Positions 41,212 to 47,915 of a DNA stretch of 51,464 nucleotides are shown here, piece by piece. Numbering within the stretch: the first letter of the stretch is position 1; every line of letters starts with the position of its first letter. Source of the stretch: a virus; the IMG/VR virus record IMGVR_UViG_3300030110_002923, positions 1 to 51,464 of that record. One strand, 5' to 3'. The notes beneath the pieces were generated by a model. That model was given only the letters and a program-made list of their open reading frames with translations, searched no databases and had not been told where the DNA came from. The position numbers and the translations under genes were made by a program.

Positions 41212-41481
41212 ATGTCAACAGAAACACCAAAACAAAAACTAATTTCTTACATCAATTCAGCAAAAATCGTGCTGAATAAATGCAAGAAAGGAGTTATGAT
41301 TTGGGATACGTCCAAAGTCACTAATCTTCAGCATCTAACGCAGTTAGTGGAAGATTGTGATTGGACAGTATACGAATTGCCTAAGTCATTCCACCCTACC
41401 ACTGGCCAAGTACAGGGTGGTGGAATTTGGTTAGGCCCTAGAAAAGTCACATCTGCAGAGGAAGCACTCGCAGATATGTAA
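41212..41481 (+). CDS. Hypothetical early protein, 89 aa
   Basis: ATG 41212 has AAGGAG about nine bases upstream. The product begins MSTETPKQKLISYINSAK, is helical at the front, then has beta-type segments around D-C-D-W-T-V-Y-E-L-P and G-G-G-I-W-L-G-P. No family recognised. It is the first gene of the right arm, follows the structured leader and is closed by an intrinsic terminator, so it is a single-gene unit probably expressed early and strongly. Confidence 0.7.
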   Translation: MSTETPKQKLISYINSAKIVLNKCKKGVMIWDTSKVTNLQHLTQLVEDCDWTVYELPKSFHPTTGQVQGGGIWLGPRKVTSAEEALADM

Positions 41482-41493
41482 CCACTTTTCAAG

Positions 41494-41544
41494 CCACAGT
41501 GTACTATGGGAGCAAAACGACCATAGTATTGCTGTGGTTTTTTA
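41494..41544 (+). terminator. Intrinsic terminator after the 89-residue gene
   Basis: CCACAG-TG-TACTATGG (41494-41509) pairs with CCATAGTA-TTG-CTGTGG (41521-41537), closing a GAGCAAAACGA loop. It is followed by TTTTTTA. The stem plus U-tract is the standard rho-independent form, starting 12 bases after the stop at 41481. Confidence 0.85.
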
Positions 41545-42038
41545 TTAGTTAAGTAATACATAATGGTAAATGTTAAAGATAATTTATTTAATTATAAATA
41601 GTCCTAGGAGAATGGTGGAGGACTCTAAACAAAGCTACCGTTGTGATAGTATATTAGGTTTGCTAGTACCTAATAGAATTCATATTCTCCCGAAGGAGTA
41701 GCCGATAACACAGGGGGTTTAATGCTGTGTAACTAGCAAATAATTTAATTTAGAGAGGTATATTAAACGCCTGCAGTGCACAAAAATGTCGAGATAAAAG
41801 CAGATAATGGCCCAGGTCTCTTGACAGTTGGCTGATGGACTATACAGCATCAGATACCTCTCTAATTATAATTAATTAATTTAATTGTGTCTTGGAAATG
41901 CTTAGAAACGCAGTATTTAGCTAGTATACATAGCTATTTATTGTAATCTATTAATATTTTTACACTCGATGTTAAAGTAGCATTTTACACCAAACAAGGC
42001 ACAATTATCAGTTTAAAAATAACAAGGAGTAATAAATA
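41545..42038 (+). other. Non-coding stretch with several RNA folds
   Basis: About 490 bases without an acceptable gene. In order: GGAGAAT (41607-41613) can pair with ATTCTCC (41684-41690) around an 8-bp hairpin TATTAGGT/ACCTAATA (41652-41674); CTCC-CGAA-GGAG (41687-41698) is an alternative; ACACAG/CTGTGT (41708-41730) forms a hairpin; and a strong closed element follows at 41750-41865 (separate entry). The last 170 bases are AT-rich and end with AAGGAG before ATG 42039. No tRNA fold was found. Confidence 0.6.
41750..41865 (+). ncRNA. Three-way-junction RNA element closed by a perfect 12-bp stem
   Basis: TTAGAGAGGTAT (41750-41761) is fully complementary to ATACCTCTCTAA (41854-41865). Directly against the closing stem is CTGATG-GACTATACAG-CATCAG (41832-41853). 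Between them TGTCGAGA (41787-41794) pairs with TCTC-TT-GACA (41817-41826). The layout (long outer stem, two inner hairpins, about 116 bases) repeats that at 41039-41129 and 50541-50641 without sharing sequence. CTGATG is not followed by A-GAAA, so this is not a hammerhead ribozyme. Confidence 0.68.
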
Positions 42039-42167
42039 ATGAAGGAATATTATATTAAAAATATGTTAAATAACATAGTAACAGTAGTAGTATCTAAGAA
42101 TAGATATAATGCTATTGAAAAAGGGATAAAATATTTTGGTGTTAATCAAGTTAGAATTATCCAGTAG
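42039..42167 (+). CDS. Small hypothetical protein, 42 aa
   Basis: ATG 42039 has AAGGAG at 42024-42029, nine bases upstream, and the frame stops at TAG 42165-42167. The product starts MKEYYIKNMLNNIVTVVV and has a beta-alpha-beta look (V-V-V strand, Y-N-A-I-E-K-G-I-K-Y-F helix, V-R-I-I-Q strand). A small folded domain is plausible; no family is recognised. It is followed by a terminator-like hairpin. Confidence 0.7.
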   Translation: MKEYYIKNMLNNIVTVVVSKNRYNAIEKGIKYFGVNQVRIIQ

Positions 42168-42210
42168 GTAATGCATTGCCTATTAAAAATACACAAATGA
42201 TAACTATAAT

Positions 42211-42246
42211 TGAGCGGAGTTTAGTGTGTTCTTCGCTCATTTTATT
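42211..42246 (+). terminator. Terminator-like hairpin after the 42-residue gene
   Basis: TGAGCGGAG (42211-42219) pairs with CTTCGCTCA (42231-42239), allowing one G-U, around an 11-base loop, followed by TTTTATT. This is a plausible intrinsic terminator separating the 42-residue gene from the next unit. Confidence 0.65.
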
Positions 42247-42288
42247 AACTAAATATAAGACAAAGAAATTAATTAAAGGAGCATATAA

Positions 42289-42522
42289 ATGCAGAAAGAA
42301 GTAGATAGATTTGAAGAAGATTTAAAAGGTATTATAGATGTTAAGTTATACAAATTAATAGCTTATTTAGAGATATTAAGAGAGCAAATTGGCTCAGGTA
42401 ATAGTACAGATGATTTAAATCATTATTATCAAATACTAGGTAATGCTAGGTATGAGATAAAGAAATTGTTAGGTCATAATATGGTTTCTACAACTTATAA
42501 AGTTAGTGGAGATGAATTATGA
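42289..42522 (+). CDS. Small helical protein, 77 aa
   Basis: ATG 42289 follows AAGGAG by about seven bases. The product is mostly charged helices (R-F-E-E-D-L-K-G-I-I-D, A-Y-L-E-I-L-R-E-Q-I, H-Y-Y-Q-I-L-G-N-A-R-Y-E-I-K-K-L-L) and may form a helical bundle. Its stop TGA overlaps the next ATG (ATGA), coupling the two genes. Family not recognised. Confidence 0.7.
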   Translation: MQKEVDRFEEDLKGIIDVKLYKLIAYLEILREQIGSGNSTDDLNHYYQILGNARYEIKKLLGHNMVSTTYKVSGDEL

Positions 42523-42686
42523 AGAATAAAATAAAGAATTATTTAAAGGATTTAGGATTAAATATGACTCTTTATAGTGGATATTTTACAACTGATACAA
42601 AGATAGTAGCAAAGATAGACAATACTATAATTTATATCAATTATGATTTTAAAGGTCATAGAGCATATCCACTAAGTAGTCAATAA
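42519..42686 (+). CDS. Small hypothetical protein, 55 aa
   Basis: ATG 42519 overlaps the previous stop. The 55-residue product begins MKNKIKNYLKDLGLNM and has a central beta section (T-K-I-V-A-K-I-D-N-T-I-I-Y-I-N-Y-D-F) and ends L-S-S-Q. No family recognised. The structured RNA element at 42698 begins 12 bases after its stop. Confidence 0.65.
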   Translation: MKNKIKNYLKDLGLNMTLYSGYFTTDTKIVAKIDNTIIYINYDFKGHRAYPLSSQ

Positions 42687-42697
42687 GATATTCCTTG

Positions 42698-42784
42698 AGG
42701 AGCGAGCATTATTCAGCCTATTCCTTGGCTATGTTTACCTCTTATTAATACAGAGGGTTTCGGCTTATTAGGTAGCTCGCTCCT
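42698..42784 (+). ncRNA. Structured RNA element closed by a perfect 10-bp stem
   Basis: AGGAGCGAGC (42698-42707) is the exact complement of GCTCGCTCCT (42775-42784). The enclosed 67 bases can form AGCC/GGCT and CCTCT/AGAGG hairpins, and TACCT can pair with AGGTA next to the closing stem. The stem is GC-rich compared with the surroundings, and the element lies just upstream of the 90-residue gene and the ubiquitin-like cassette. It has no T-run, so it is not a terminator. The closing stem also buries AGGAG. Confidence 0.65.
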
Positions 42785-42815
42785 AAATTTATAATTATTA
42801 ATTAATGGAGATATT

Positions 42816-43088
42816 ATGGGAAGAGTTAAAGAAACTGATGATGATGATAGTGTATTTAAAAAAGCTATAGATGAAAGAGCTTTTATAAATATGGAAGAAA
42901 TAGAATGGATGTCTAATTGTTGTTTTGAACCGCCATACAGAGATATACTTGATACTGGCGAATATGACAAAGGATTAGATATTGGTAGAGAATTTGATAC
43001 ACAACCAATCGGTTTATGTAGTAAATGTAAAGAAGGCGCTATATTTTATATGGTAGAGGAGGACAGTGATGAATTTCTCGGAAGATAA
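42816..43088 (+). CDS. Zinc-binding protein, 90 aa
   Basis: ATG 42816 has GGAG seven bases upstream. After a very acidic start (T-D-D-D-D-S), S-N-C-C-F-E-P-P-Y and G-L-C-S-K-C-K-E-G-A-I-F provide a four-cysteine zinc site in a short ribbon. Its 3' end overlaps the 42-residue gene, which overlaps the Ubl gene, so it is the first gene of the cassette transcript. A partner or adaptor role with the conjugation system is only an inference; one zinc site does not make a RING E3. Confidence 0.65.
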   Translation: MGRVKETDDDDSVFKKAIDERAFINMEEIEWMSNCCFEPPYRDILDTGEYDKGLDIGREFDTQPIGLCSKCKEGAIFYMVEEDSDEFLGR

Positions 43089-43197
43089 AATAGAATTATA
43101 CATTGAAAACATAATAAAGTGTAGAAAACAGAAAAAAGCGATATTGCAAAATAAAAAGGCTAAGGAGGCCAAAATAAAATGGCAAATGATACAATAA
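43069..43197 (+). CDS. Lys-rich small protein overlapping the Ubl gene, 42 aa
   Basis: ATG 43069 has AGAGGAGG shortly upstream. The 42-residue product begins MNFSEDKIELYIENIIK and has ten lysines, mostly in a basic helix (C-R-K-Q-K-K, then N-K-K-A-K-E-A-K). It overlaps the 90-residue gene by 20 bases and the Ubl start by 19, and carries the Ubl ribosome-binding site AAGGAGG within it. It could be an accessory or a lysine-bearing acceptor for the Ubl; that is speculation. Confidence 0.5.
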   Translation: MNFSEDKIELYIENIIKCRKQKKAILQNKKAKEAKIKWQMIQ

Positions 43198-43391
43198 CAA
43201 TCAACTTGTTACAAAACGGAGAGTTCAGTCCTAGAGATACAGCATCTACAACAGTAGGTGAGTTAAGGAACGAACTAGAAATACCAGCAGATGCAAATGT
43301 GATGGTAGGTGGAACTATCAGGCAGAACGACTTTGTTCTGGAAGATGGTGCGTTAGTTGCTTATGCAAGCAATAATAAAGTTGGTGGATAA
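43179..43391 (+). CDS. Ubiquitin-like (beta-grasp) modifier ending in Gly-Gly, 70 aa
   Basis: ATG 43179 follows AAGGAGG (43162-43168). The order of predicted elements is beta-beta-alpha-beta-beta: T-I-T-I-N-L-L, a second strand, T-V-G-E-L-R-N-E-L, V-M-V-G-G-T-I, then L-E-D-G-A-L-V-A-Y-A-S. The protein ends N-N-K-V-G-G. The V-x-G-G-x-I ... L-x-D-G-x-x-V-A-Y ... G-G ending is like MoaD/ThiS and bacterial Ubls. With Gly-Gly already at the C-terminus, no processing is needed before adenylation. It opens the Ubl-E2-JAMM-E1 run. The fold is inferred from pattern and context. Confidence 0.8.
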   Translation: MANDTITINLLQNGEFSPRDTASTTVGELRNELEIPADANVMVGGTIRQNDFVLEDGALVAYASNNKVGG

Positions 43392-43401
43392 TAGATAATA
43401 A

Positions 43402-43461
43402 TATAAAGCCCTGTGAGTCTCACGTGAGTATGGAATACGACTACCGAGCATGGGCTTTATA
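43402..43461 (+). repeat. Long inverted repeat between the Ubl and E2-like genes
   Basis: TATAAAGCCC (43402-43411) is the exact complement of GGGCTTTATA (43452-43461). The 40-base interior contains the palindrome CTCACGTGAG. It lies in the 98-base gap between the Ubl stop and the preferred start of the E2-like gene. A hairpin here could set the ratio of Ubl to E2 mRNA or translation. No T-run follows. Confidence 0.65.
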
Positions 43462-43489
43462 CGATAAAATAGATAGCGAAGGAGAATAT

Positions 43490-44956
43490 ATGATAGAAAT
43501 ATATGACGGTAGAACAGAAAGAAAAGTAAATGAAATAGATTTTATTAAGAATTTAAGTCAAGAGCAACTAAACAAAGTAGCTGTTGGCCCTCAAGATAAA
43601 TTATTAGATTTAATTAAATACTTTAATGATGTATTCAGACATCAAGGTATTGAAAGTCAAATAGATGTTACTAATAAATGGTCTTGGAAACGTGGCTCTT
43701 ATGATATTATGAAAAACTATTTAACTAATAAATTAGAATTAAACAAAAAAGCTATGTCAATGTCTAAAATAATAGAAAGAGCTCAACATAATGCTAGTTT
43801 CTTAGGTTATATGCGTAAGAAAACATATCAATTAGAATCAGAAAGACGCAAACTTATAAATATGGGTATTCCTAGAGATGTAGATACTGATAAATTTCAA
43901 AGTATGTGCATAGATATGGCAGAGAAAATAGAAAATGCTTGCAATAATGCTAATAACATTATAGAAAATGTAAACTTAAAGCCATGGATAGGTCTAAATA
44001 ACTGCGATGAAATAATACTTTATCTGGATATTATGCTAACAGGCTTGAATATGAGTATAGTTCAAGATTCAACAGTGATAGAAACTAACAAATTAAAACC
44101 AATTAGAATAATGGTAAATGTTGATTTTAGGAAACTATTAAATAATCAAAGATATGATTTGAATTTTAAAGGCAAATATATAGATGATTATCATATGTTT
44201 CCTTATTTAAATTCAGAAACTTATTATCGTAATTGGGGTAATGTATGCTTAGATAGACATCACGATGATTTTAGAAGAGCATTCAAAAAGTTAGACTTTG
44301 TTAGTATGTCAATGATATTGATACAATGGGCTCAATATTATAATGTTGGACACTCTAATCCATATAGTCAACCATTTCTTACACACTATGGTATGCCTAA
44401 AGACAAAAGTCAATCTTATAAGCAATTGTTTGTAGCTGGTACAGTTCAAAGTGCTTGCCAAACAACTCAGAAAAAGATGACTCAAGATTCTTCTGGAATA
44501 GATAGGCTTGTATCTAGCAAAAAGTTATGTCAAGATATTGAATGTCAATATATAGGTAATTGTGAATTTTACGAAATATATAATCGAAAAATAAATCTAT
44601 ATAATAAACATAGATATTTAGGCGATGCTATATATATGGAACTTGCAAATTATGTGACAAATAATGATTTTGACCAACAAACAATATCAAATATGTTTGA
44701 AACAATAACTGGACAATATATTTCTTATACCACTGATGAAGGTGTACTTTCAAAAGAAGAATATCTAAATAGTTGGTATGATAAGTTTATGATATATTTT
44801 GCAACAACATACGAAAAAAACGCTAATGCTTATTTATATGATTATTTAGTAAATAATGGATTGTTAGAGAAAGCAGAAATAAAAACAGAGAATATAGACA
44901 CAGATAATATAAAACAGCAAATGATGGCTTGGGCAGCATCAGAAGGAGTAAGGTAA
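43490..44956 (+). CDS. E2 ubiquitin-conjugating-like protein, 488 aa
   Basis: ATG 43490 has GAAGGAG five bases upstream and is preferred over GTG 43424, which lies inside the inverted repeat. Residues about 195-290 resemble the E2 core: a beta section (R-I-M-V-N-V-D-F, Y-D-L-N-F-K-G-K-Y), H-M-F-P-Y, then R-N-W-G-N-V-C253-L-D, a spacer and a hydrophobic helix ending N-V-G-H-S-N-P-Y-S. This parallels F/Y-P ... G-x-x-C-L-D ... helix ... P-N in E2 enzymes, making Cys253 the candidate thioester residue. The N-terminal about 190 residues are helical and the C-terminal part has a Cys cluster (C-Q-D-I-E-C-Q-Y-I-G-N-C). Its stop overlaps the JAMM start. The call rests on motif and operon context. Confidence 0.68.
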   Translation: MIEIYDGRTERKVNEIDFIKNLSQEQLNKVAVGPQDKLLDLIKYFNDVFRHQGIESQIDVTNKWSWKRGSYDIMKNYLTNKLELNKKAMSMSKIIERAQHNASFLGYMRKKTYQLESERRKLINMGIPRDVDTDKFQSMCIDMAEKIENACNNANNIIENVNLKPWIGLNNCDEIILYLDIMLTGLNMSIVQDSTVIETNKLKPIRIMVNVDFRKLLNNQRYDLNFKGKYIDDYHMFPYLNSETYYRNWGNVCLDRHHDDFRRAFKKLDFVSMSMILIQWAQYYNVGHSNPYSQPFLTHYGMPKDKSQSYKQLFVAGTVQSACQTTQKKMTQDSSGIDRLVSSKKLCQDIECQYIGNCEFYEIYNRKINLYNKHRYLGDAIYMELANYVTNNDFDQQTISNMFETITGQYISYTTDEGVLSKEEYLNSWYDKFMIYFATTYEKNANAYLYDYLVNNGLLEKAEIKTENIDTDNIKQQMMAWAASEGVR

Positions 44957-45894
44957 TGAAGTTAGAAGAAGTGTTTTACATAAAAGAAAAAGACTGGTAT
45001 CAGTTACAAGGTTGGGCTACAATAGCTTATGAAGAAGATAAAAACGAAATATCTGGATTAATGACAGCAGTACCACAAGAAGACGGCAGATTCAAATTAG
45101 GAGATGTAAGGATTCTTAAACAAAAGAACTCTGGTACTAATACTGAATTAGATGCAGATGCTGTTGCTGAATATACTATGAAGTTTGGTATGAAGTATAA
45201 TAATCCAAATATGAAGTTTGTTTGGTGGCATTCACATCATACTATGGGAGCATTCTGGTCAGGAACTGATGAAAATGAGATAGATGAATGGAAGAACAAT
45301 AGTTTTTCTTTGGCTTTAGTTATAAATCTTAAGGAGGAGTATAAATTCAGAGTTAGTGTATGGAATAACAATGGATTGCCAATAGAAGAACATTTTGATA
45401 CCACTCTTACTATTGAAAGACCTCAGCCTAAAGTTAAAATAACAGATGCTATGAAAGTAGAGTATGAAAATCTTTGTTCTAATCTTCATCAAACTGTTGT
45501 TGGAAATGCAAATATATGGGGAGGTCATTGGGGTTATAACAGAATTAACACAAACCCTAGACAGCTAACATTAGGACAAGACAAAGAGTTAGAATATGAA
45601 AAAGCATATGCAAAAGCTTATGAATTATTAGAGTCAATGCAAGATGATTTCATAAACGGAACTCTTAAATTAAAAGAATACAAAAAAGAAATAAAATCTT
45701 TTAATAAAGAATGTTCTAATAGAAAATACCCATTTAAAGCTAAAGTTATAAAAGGTAATAGTACTGCAATAATGAATAAGCTTATGACTTTAATGCCAAA
45801 CGAATTGTTCGAATGGGATGATAATAGGATAAAAGATAAGTATGAAGAACGTGAATTTCAAAGAAACTATGGAGGATATGCAGAATGGCTATAA
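44956..45894 (+). CDS. JAB/JAMM metallopeptidase (deubiquitinase-like), 312 aa
   Basis: ATG 44956 overlaps the previous stop (TAATG) and has GAAGGAG upstream. The JAMM metal and catalytic residues are all present: E31 in N-E-I-S-G, then W-W-H92-S-H94, seven residues, S102-G-T-D105. This is the exact H-x-H-x7-S-x-x-D zinc site of deubiquitinating JAMM enzymes. The roughly 180-residue C-terminal extension is unrecognised and helical. Since the Ubl already has a free Gly-Gly, the likely job is removing Ubl from targets rather than maturing it. It overlaps the E1-like gene by 10 bases. Confidence 0.9.
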   Translation: MKLEEVFYIKEKDWYQLQGWATIAYEEDKNEISGLMTAVPQEDGRFKLGDVRILKQKNSGTNTELDADAVAEYTMKFGMKYNNPNMKFVWWHSHHTMGAFWSGTDENEIDEWKNNSFSLALVINLKEEYKFRVSVWNNNGLPIEEHFDTTLTIERPQPKVKITDAMKVEYENLCSNLHQTVVGNANIWGGHWGYNRINTNPRQLTLGQDKELEYEKAYAKAYELLESMQDDFINGTLKLKEYKKEIKSFNKECSNRKYPFKAKVIKGNSTAIMNKLMTLMPNELFEWDDNRIKDKYEEREFQRNYGGYAEWL

Positions 45895-46553
45895 ATATGA
45901 GAAGTAGAGGACTTGTAGATAACTTAAACAAATTCAACTTTCATATATTGGGTTGCGGTGCTATAGGTAGTGCCGCAGCTATCCAATTATGTAGGATGGG
46001 TGCAACTAATTTTGCTTTATATGATAATGACAAAGTAGATACAGCTAACATAGGCGTATCACAGTACACAATGTACGATGTAGATTATCCTAAAGTAGAT
46101 ATGTTACACGGAAAGTTAAAAGATATAAGTATTGATTTAAAAGTTCAATGTGTTGATGAAAAGTTTATCAATTATATACATATGAACAATGATGACATAA
46201 TTATATTAGGTTTTGACAGTATGCAATCTAGAATGGATGCAGTAAAAGCTATAAACAACTGGCAAGGATGTAAACCATATGCTTTAATAGATGGTCGTAT
46301 GGGTGCAGAACATTATCAACAATATGTTCTATTAAGACCTACGTTAAAAGACTATAAAAAGATATGGTATTCTGACGAGAATGGCAGTGAAGAACCTTGC
46401 AATATGAAAGCTACTAGTTATTGTAGTAATATGAGTGGTAGTTTTATAGCAAATGCAGTAAGAAAAATAGTCAAAGAACAACCTTACGAGGATTTTGTCT
46501 CTTTTCATTTTCCTACTATGTCGATAGAAAAAAATAGTTGTATATTTAAATAA
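45885..46553 (+). CDS. E1/ThiF-like adenylating enzyme, 222 aa
   Basis: ATG 45885 has GGAGGA eight bases upstream. The Rossmann ATP-binding loop is I-L-G23-C-G-A-I-G28-S, followed by L-Y-D47-N-D49-K-V-D-T-A-N-I-G-V-S-Q, the E1/ThiF D-x-D ... N-x-x-x-x-Q pattern. Later, G-F-D-S-M-Q-S-R and C172-N-M-K-A-T-S-Y-C180 give two candidate thioester cysteines in the usual region. The protein is just an adenylation domain, like bacterial E1s. It is the last gene of the cassette and is followed by a GNRA hairpin. Confidence 0.88.
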   Translation: MAINMRSRGLVDNLNKFNFHILGCGAIGSAAAIQLCRMGATNFALYDNDKVDTANIGVSQYTMYDVDYPKVDMLHGKLKDISIDLKVQCVDEKFINYIHMNNDDIIILGFDSMQSRMDAVKAINNWQGCKPYALIDGRMGAEHYQQYVLLRPTLKDYKKIWYSDENGSEEPCNMKATSYCSNMSGSFIANAVRKIVKEQPYEDFVSFHFPTMSIEKNSCIFK

Positions 46554-46571
46554 TAAGTATTAACTTAGTAA

Positions 46572-46603
46572 GCTTGAGGGAGTTAGCAATAACTCTCTTG
46601 AGC
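46572..46603 (+). promoter_or_regulatory. 14-bp hairpin with GCAA tetraloop after the E1-like gene
   Basis: GCTTGAGGGAGTTA (46572-46585) pairs over its whole length, with three G-U pairs, to TAACTCTCTTGAGC (46590-46603) around a GCAA (GNRA) loop. It is 19 bases downstream of the E1-like stop and about 30 before the next start. What follows is CCTTTCG, not a U-tract, so it is more likely an mRNA stabiliser, processing site or partial terminator than a classic intrinsic terminator. Confidence 0.65.
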
Positions 46604-46632
46604 CCTTTCGTTAACTAAAAGAAGGAGGTGCA

Positions 46633-47304
46633 ATGTCACTAAAAAAAGTAAAAAGAAAAGCTATATCAAACGACCCTAAAGTAATGTTATTATATGGAGC
46701 TCCTAAAGTAGGTAAAACTACTATTTTGAGTCAATTAGAAGATTGTTTAATAATTGATACAGAGCAAGGTGCTAATATGATAGAAGGCTATATAGAGTCT
46801 GTAAACAATAGAGAAGATTTGATTACGCTTTTAAGAAAGGCTCAAGAAGGCCACGACTATAAGTATGTAGCAATAGATACTATAGATAAAGTAGCTGAAT
46901 GGGCAGAAGAAGCTGTATGTAGCGAAGAACAAGTATCAGCTGTACAAGACTTAGCATTTGGCAAAGGCTTTGCAATGGTAAGAGAAAAAGTTCTGAATAC
47001 AGTAAAAGCAGTCAAACAAATATTTCCTCATGTAATTATCATCGGACATAGGAAATGGGCGAGAGCCGTGGTAGACAGTAAAGCTATAGTAGAACCAGAA
47101 AGTCTAGATTTAACAGGTAAGTTAAAGAATATGTTAATGGCAGACTGTGATGCTATAGGCTATGTTTATCGAGATGATGAAAAAGGCAAGCTAATGATAT
47201 CATTTAAAGCAAATGAAGCGTTAGAAGCTGGTAGTAGAAGTCCTCATCTGAGAGGCAAAGACATCGAGTTAAAATGGAAAAGTATCTACAAAGGAGATAA
47301 ATAA
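46633..47304 (+). CDS. Sak4-like RecA-family ATPase (recombination), 223 aa
   Basis: ATG 46633 has AAGGAGG upstream. Walker A is Y-G22-A-P-K-V-G-K28-T-T, followed by L-I-I-D-T-E-Q-G and a Walker B-like Y-V-A-I-D-T-I-D-K. V-I-I-I-G-H-R-K-W and D-C-D-A-I-G-Y-V-Y are typical of the Sak4/AAA_24 group, truncated RecA-like phage proteins that help anneal single strands with an SSB partner. The next gene, starting at the last base of its stop, is that likely partner. Confidence 0.82.
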   Translation: MSLKKVKRKAISNDPKVMLLYGAPKVGKTTILSQLEDCLIIDTEQGANMIEGYIESVNNREDLITLLRKAQEGHDYKYVAIDTIDKVAEWAEEAVCSEEQVSAVQDLAFGKGFAMVREKVLNTVKAVKQIFPHVIIIGHRKWARAVVDSKAIVEPESLDLTGKLKNMLMADCDAIGYVYRDDEKGKLMISFKANEALEAGSRSPHLRGKDIELKWKSIYKGDK

Positions 47305-47915
47305 TGGCGATATTCAAACCCGAAGTTGCAGAATTTAGCAACGATAACAATAAGTTCTTAGGCATAAATAAATTTGCTATAATGCATTTCGAAAATAAGT
47401 CAGGTATGTTTGATTGGGCTGACCTATACATAGAAGTGGAAGTTAAACAAGAACACAGTGATTACAATAGAAAGTTACAAATAAAAGGCTCATTCGAGAA
47501 AGATTCATCAGGCAATATAACTGGAGGTAGTGTATTAAAAAGACTATATACTTTCTTTGAAGCTATAGGTTGCACTGCTGGAATCAATGTAAAAGGCGAA
47601 TGGGAAGATGCAGAAGGCAATAAAATAGAGGATATATGTGATTATTTATCAACTAGATTTATAGCTAGCTCTAATTCAGATTATGAGCCTACATCATATG
47701 ACTATATTGCTTATTTCTATAAAGAACAACCTAAAAAGCCTGGTGCTAAAGCTTATACTACGGTATGGCCTAAAGTATATAGGTATAGCGAAGACAATCA
47801 AAAGAAATTACAAAGTGATATCGATTGGTTGAAAGGCAAAGGTTATCTTAAAGAGTTAACAGATGAAGTTAAAACTGCTCCAGAAATGAATGGTAATGGT
47901 TTAGCTAATCTATGA
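47304..47915 (+). CDS. SSB-like partner protein, 203 aa
   Basis: ATG 47304 overlaps the previous stop (TAATG). The N-terminal about 150 residues are beta-rich (W-A-D-L-Y-I-E-V-E-V-K-Q, L-Q-I-K-G-S-F, I-N-V-K-G-E-W), with aromatic residues suitable for stacking on DNA bases, and Sak4-type ATPases are usually adjacent to such SSB/DUF669-like proteins. The C-terminus is polar. It overlaps the primase-helicase by 4 bases. Assignment is mostly from context. Confidence 0.62.
   Translation: MAIFKPEVAEFSNDNNKFLGINKFAIMHFENKSGMFDWADLYIEVEVKQEHSDYNRKLQIKGSFEKDSSGNITGGSVLKRLYTFFEAIGCTAGINVKGEWEDAEGNKIEDICDYLSTRFIASSNSDYEPTSYDYIAYFYKEQPKKPGAKAYTTVWPKVYRYSEDNQKKLQSDIDWLKGKGYLKELTDEVKTAPEMNGNGLANL

Noticed and set aside
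41612-41701. A 29-codon frame (ATG 41612) in the non-coding stretch
   Set aside because: AGGAG is only one base before the ATG, too close for initiation, and the frame coincides with paired RNA segments; more likely chance.
41832-41853. CTGATG segment as a possible hammerhead ribozyme core
   Set aside because: It is CTGATGG and forms a simple hairpin with CATCAG; the required GA...GAAA core and cleavage stem are missing.
43424-43489. Longer E2-like reading from GTG 43424
   Set aside because: No ribosome-binding site, and it falls within the inverted repeat; ATG 43490 has GAAGGAG at ideal spacing.
43179-45894. Lambda-like tail assembly Ubl/JAB pair
   Set aside because: The genes are on the opposite arm from tail genes, have E1 and E2 partners, and the JAB protein lacks an NlpC/P60 domain.
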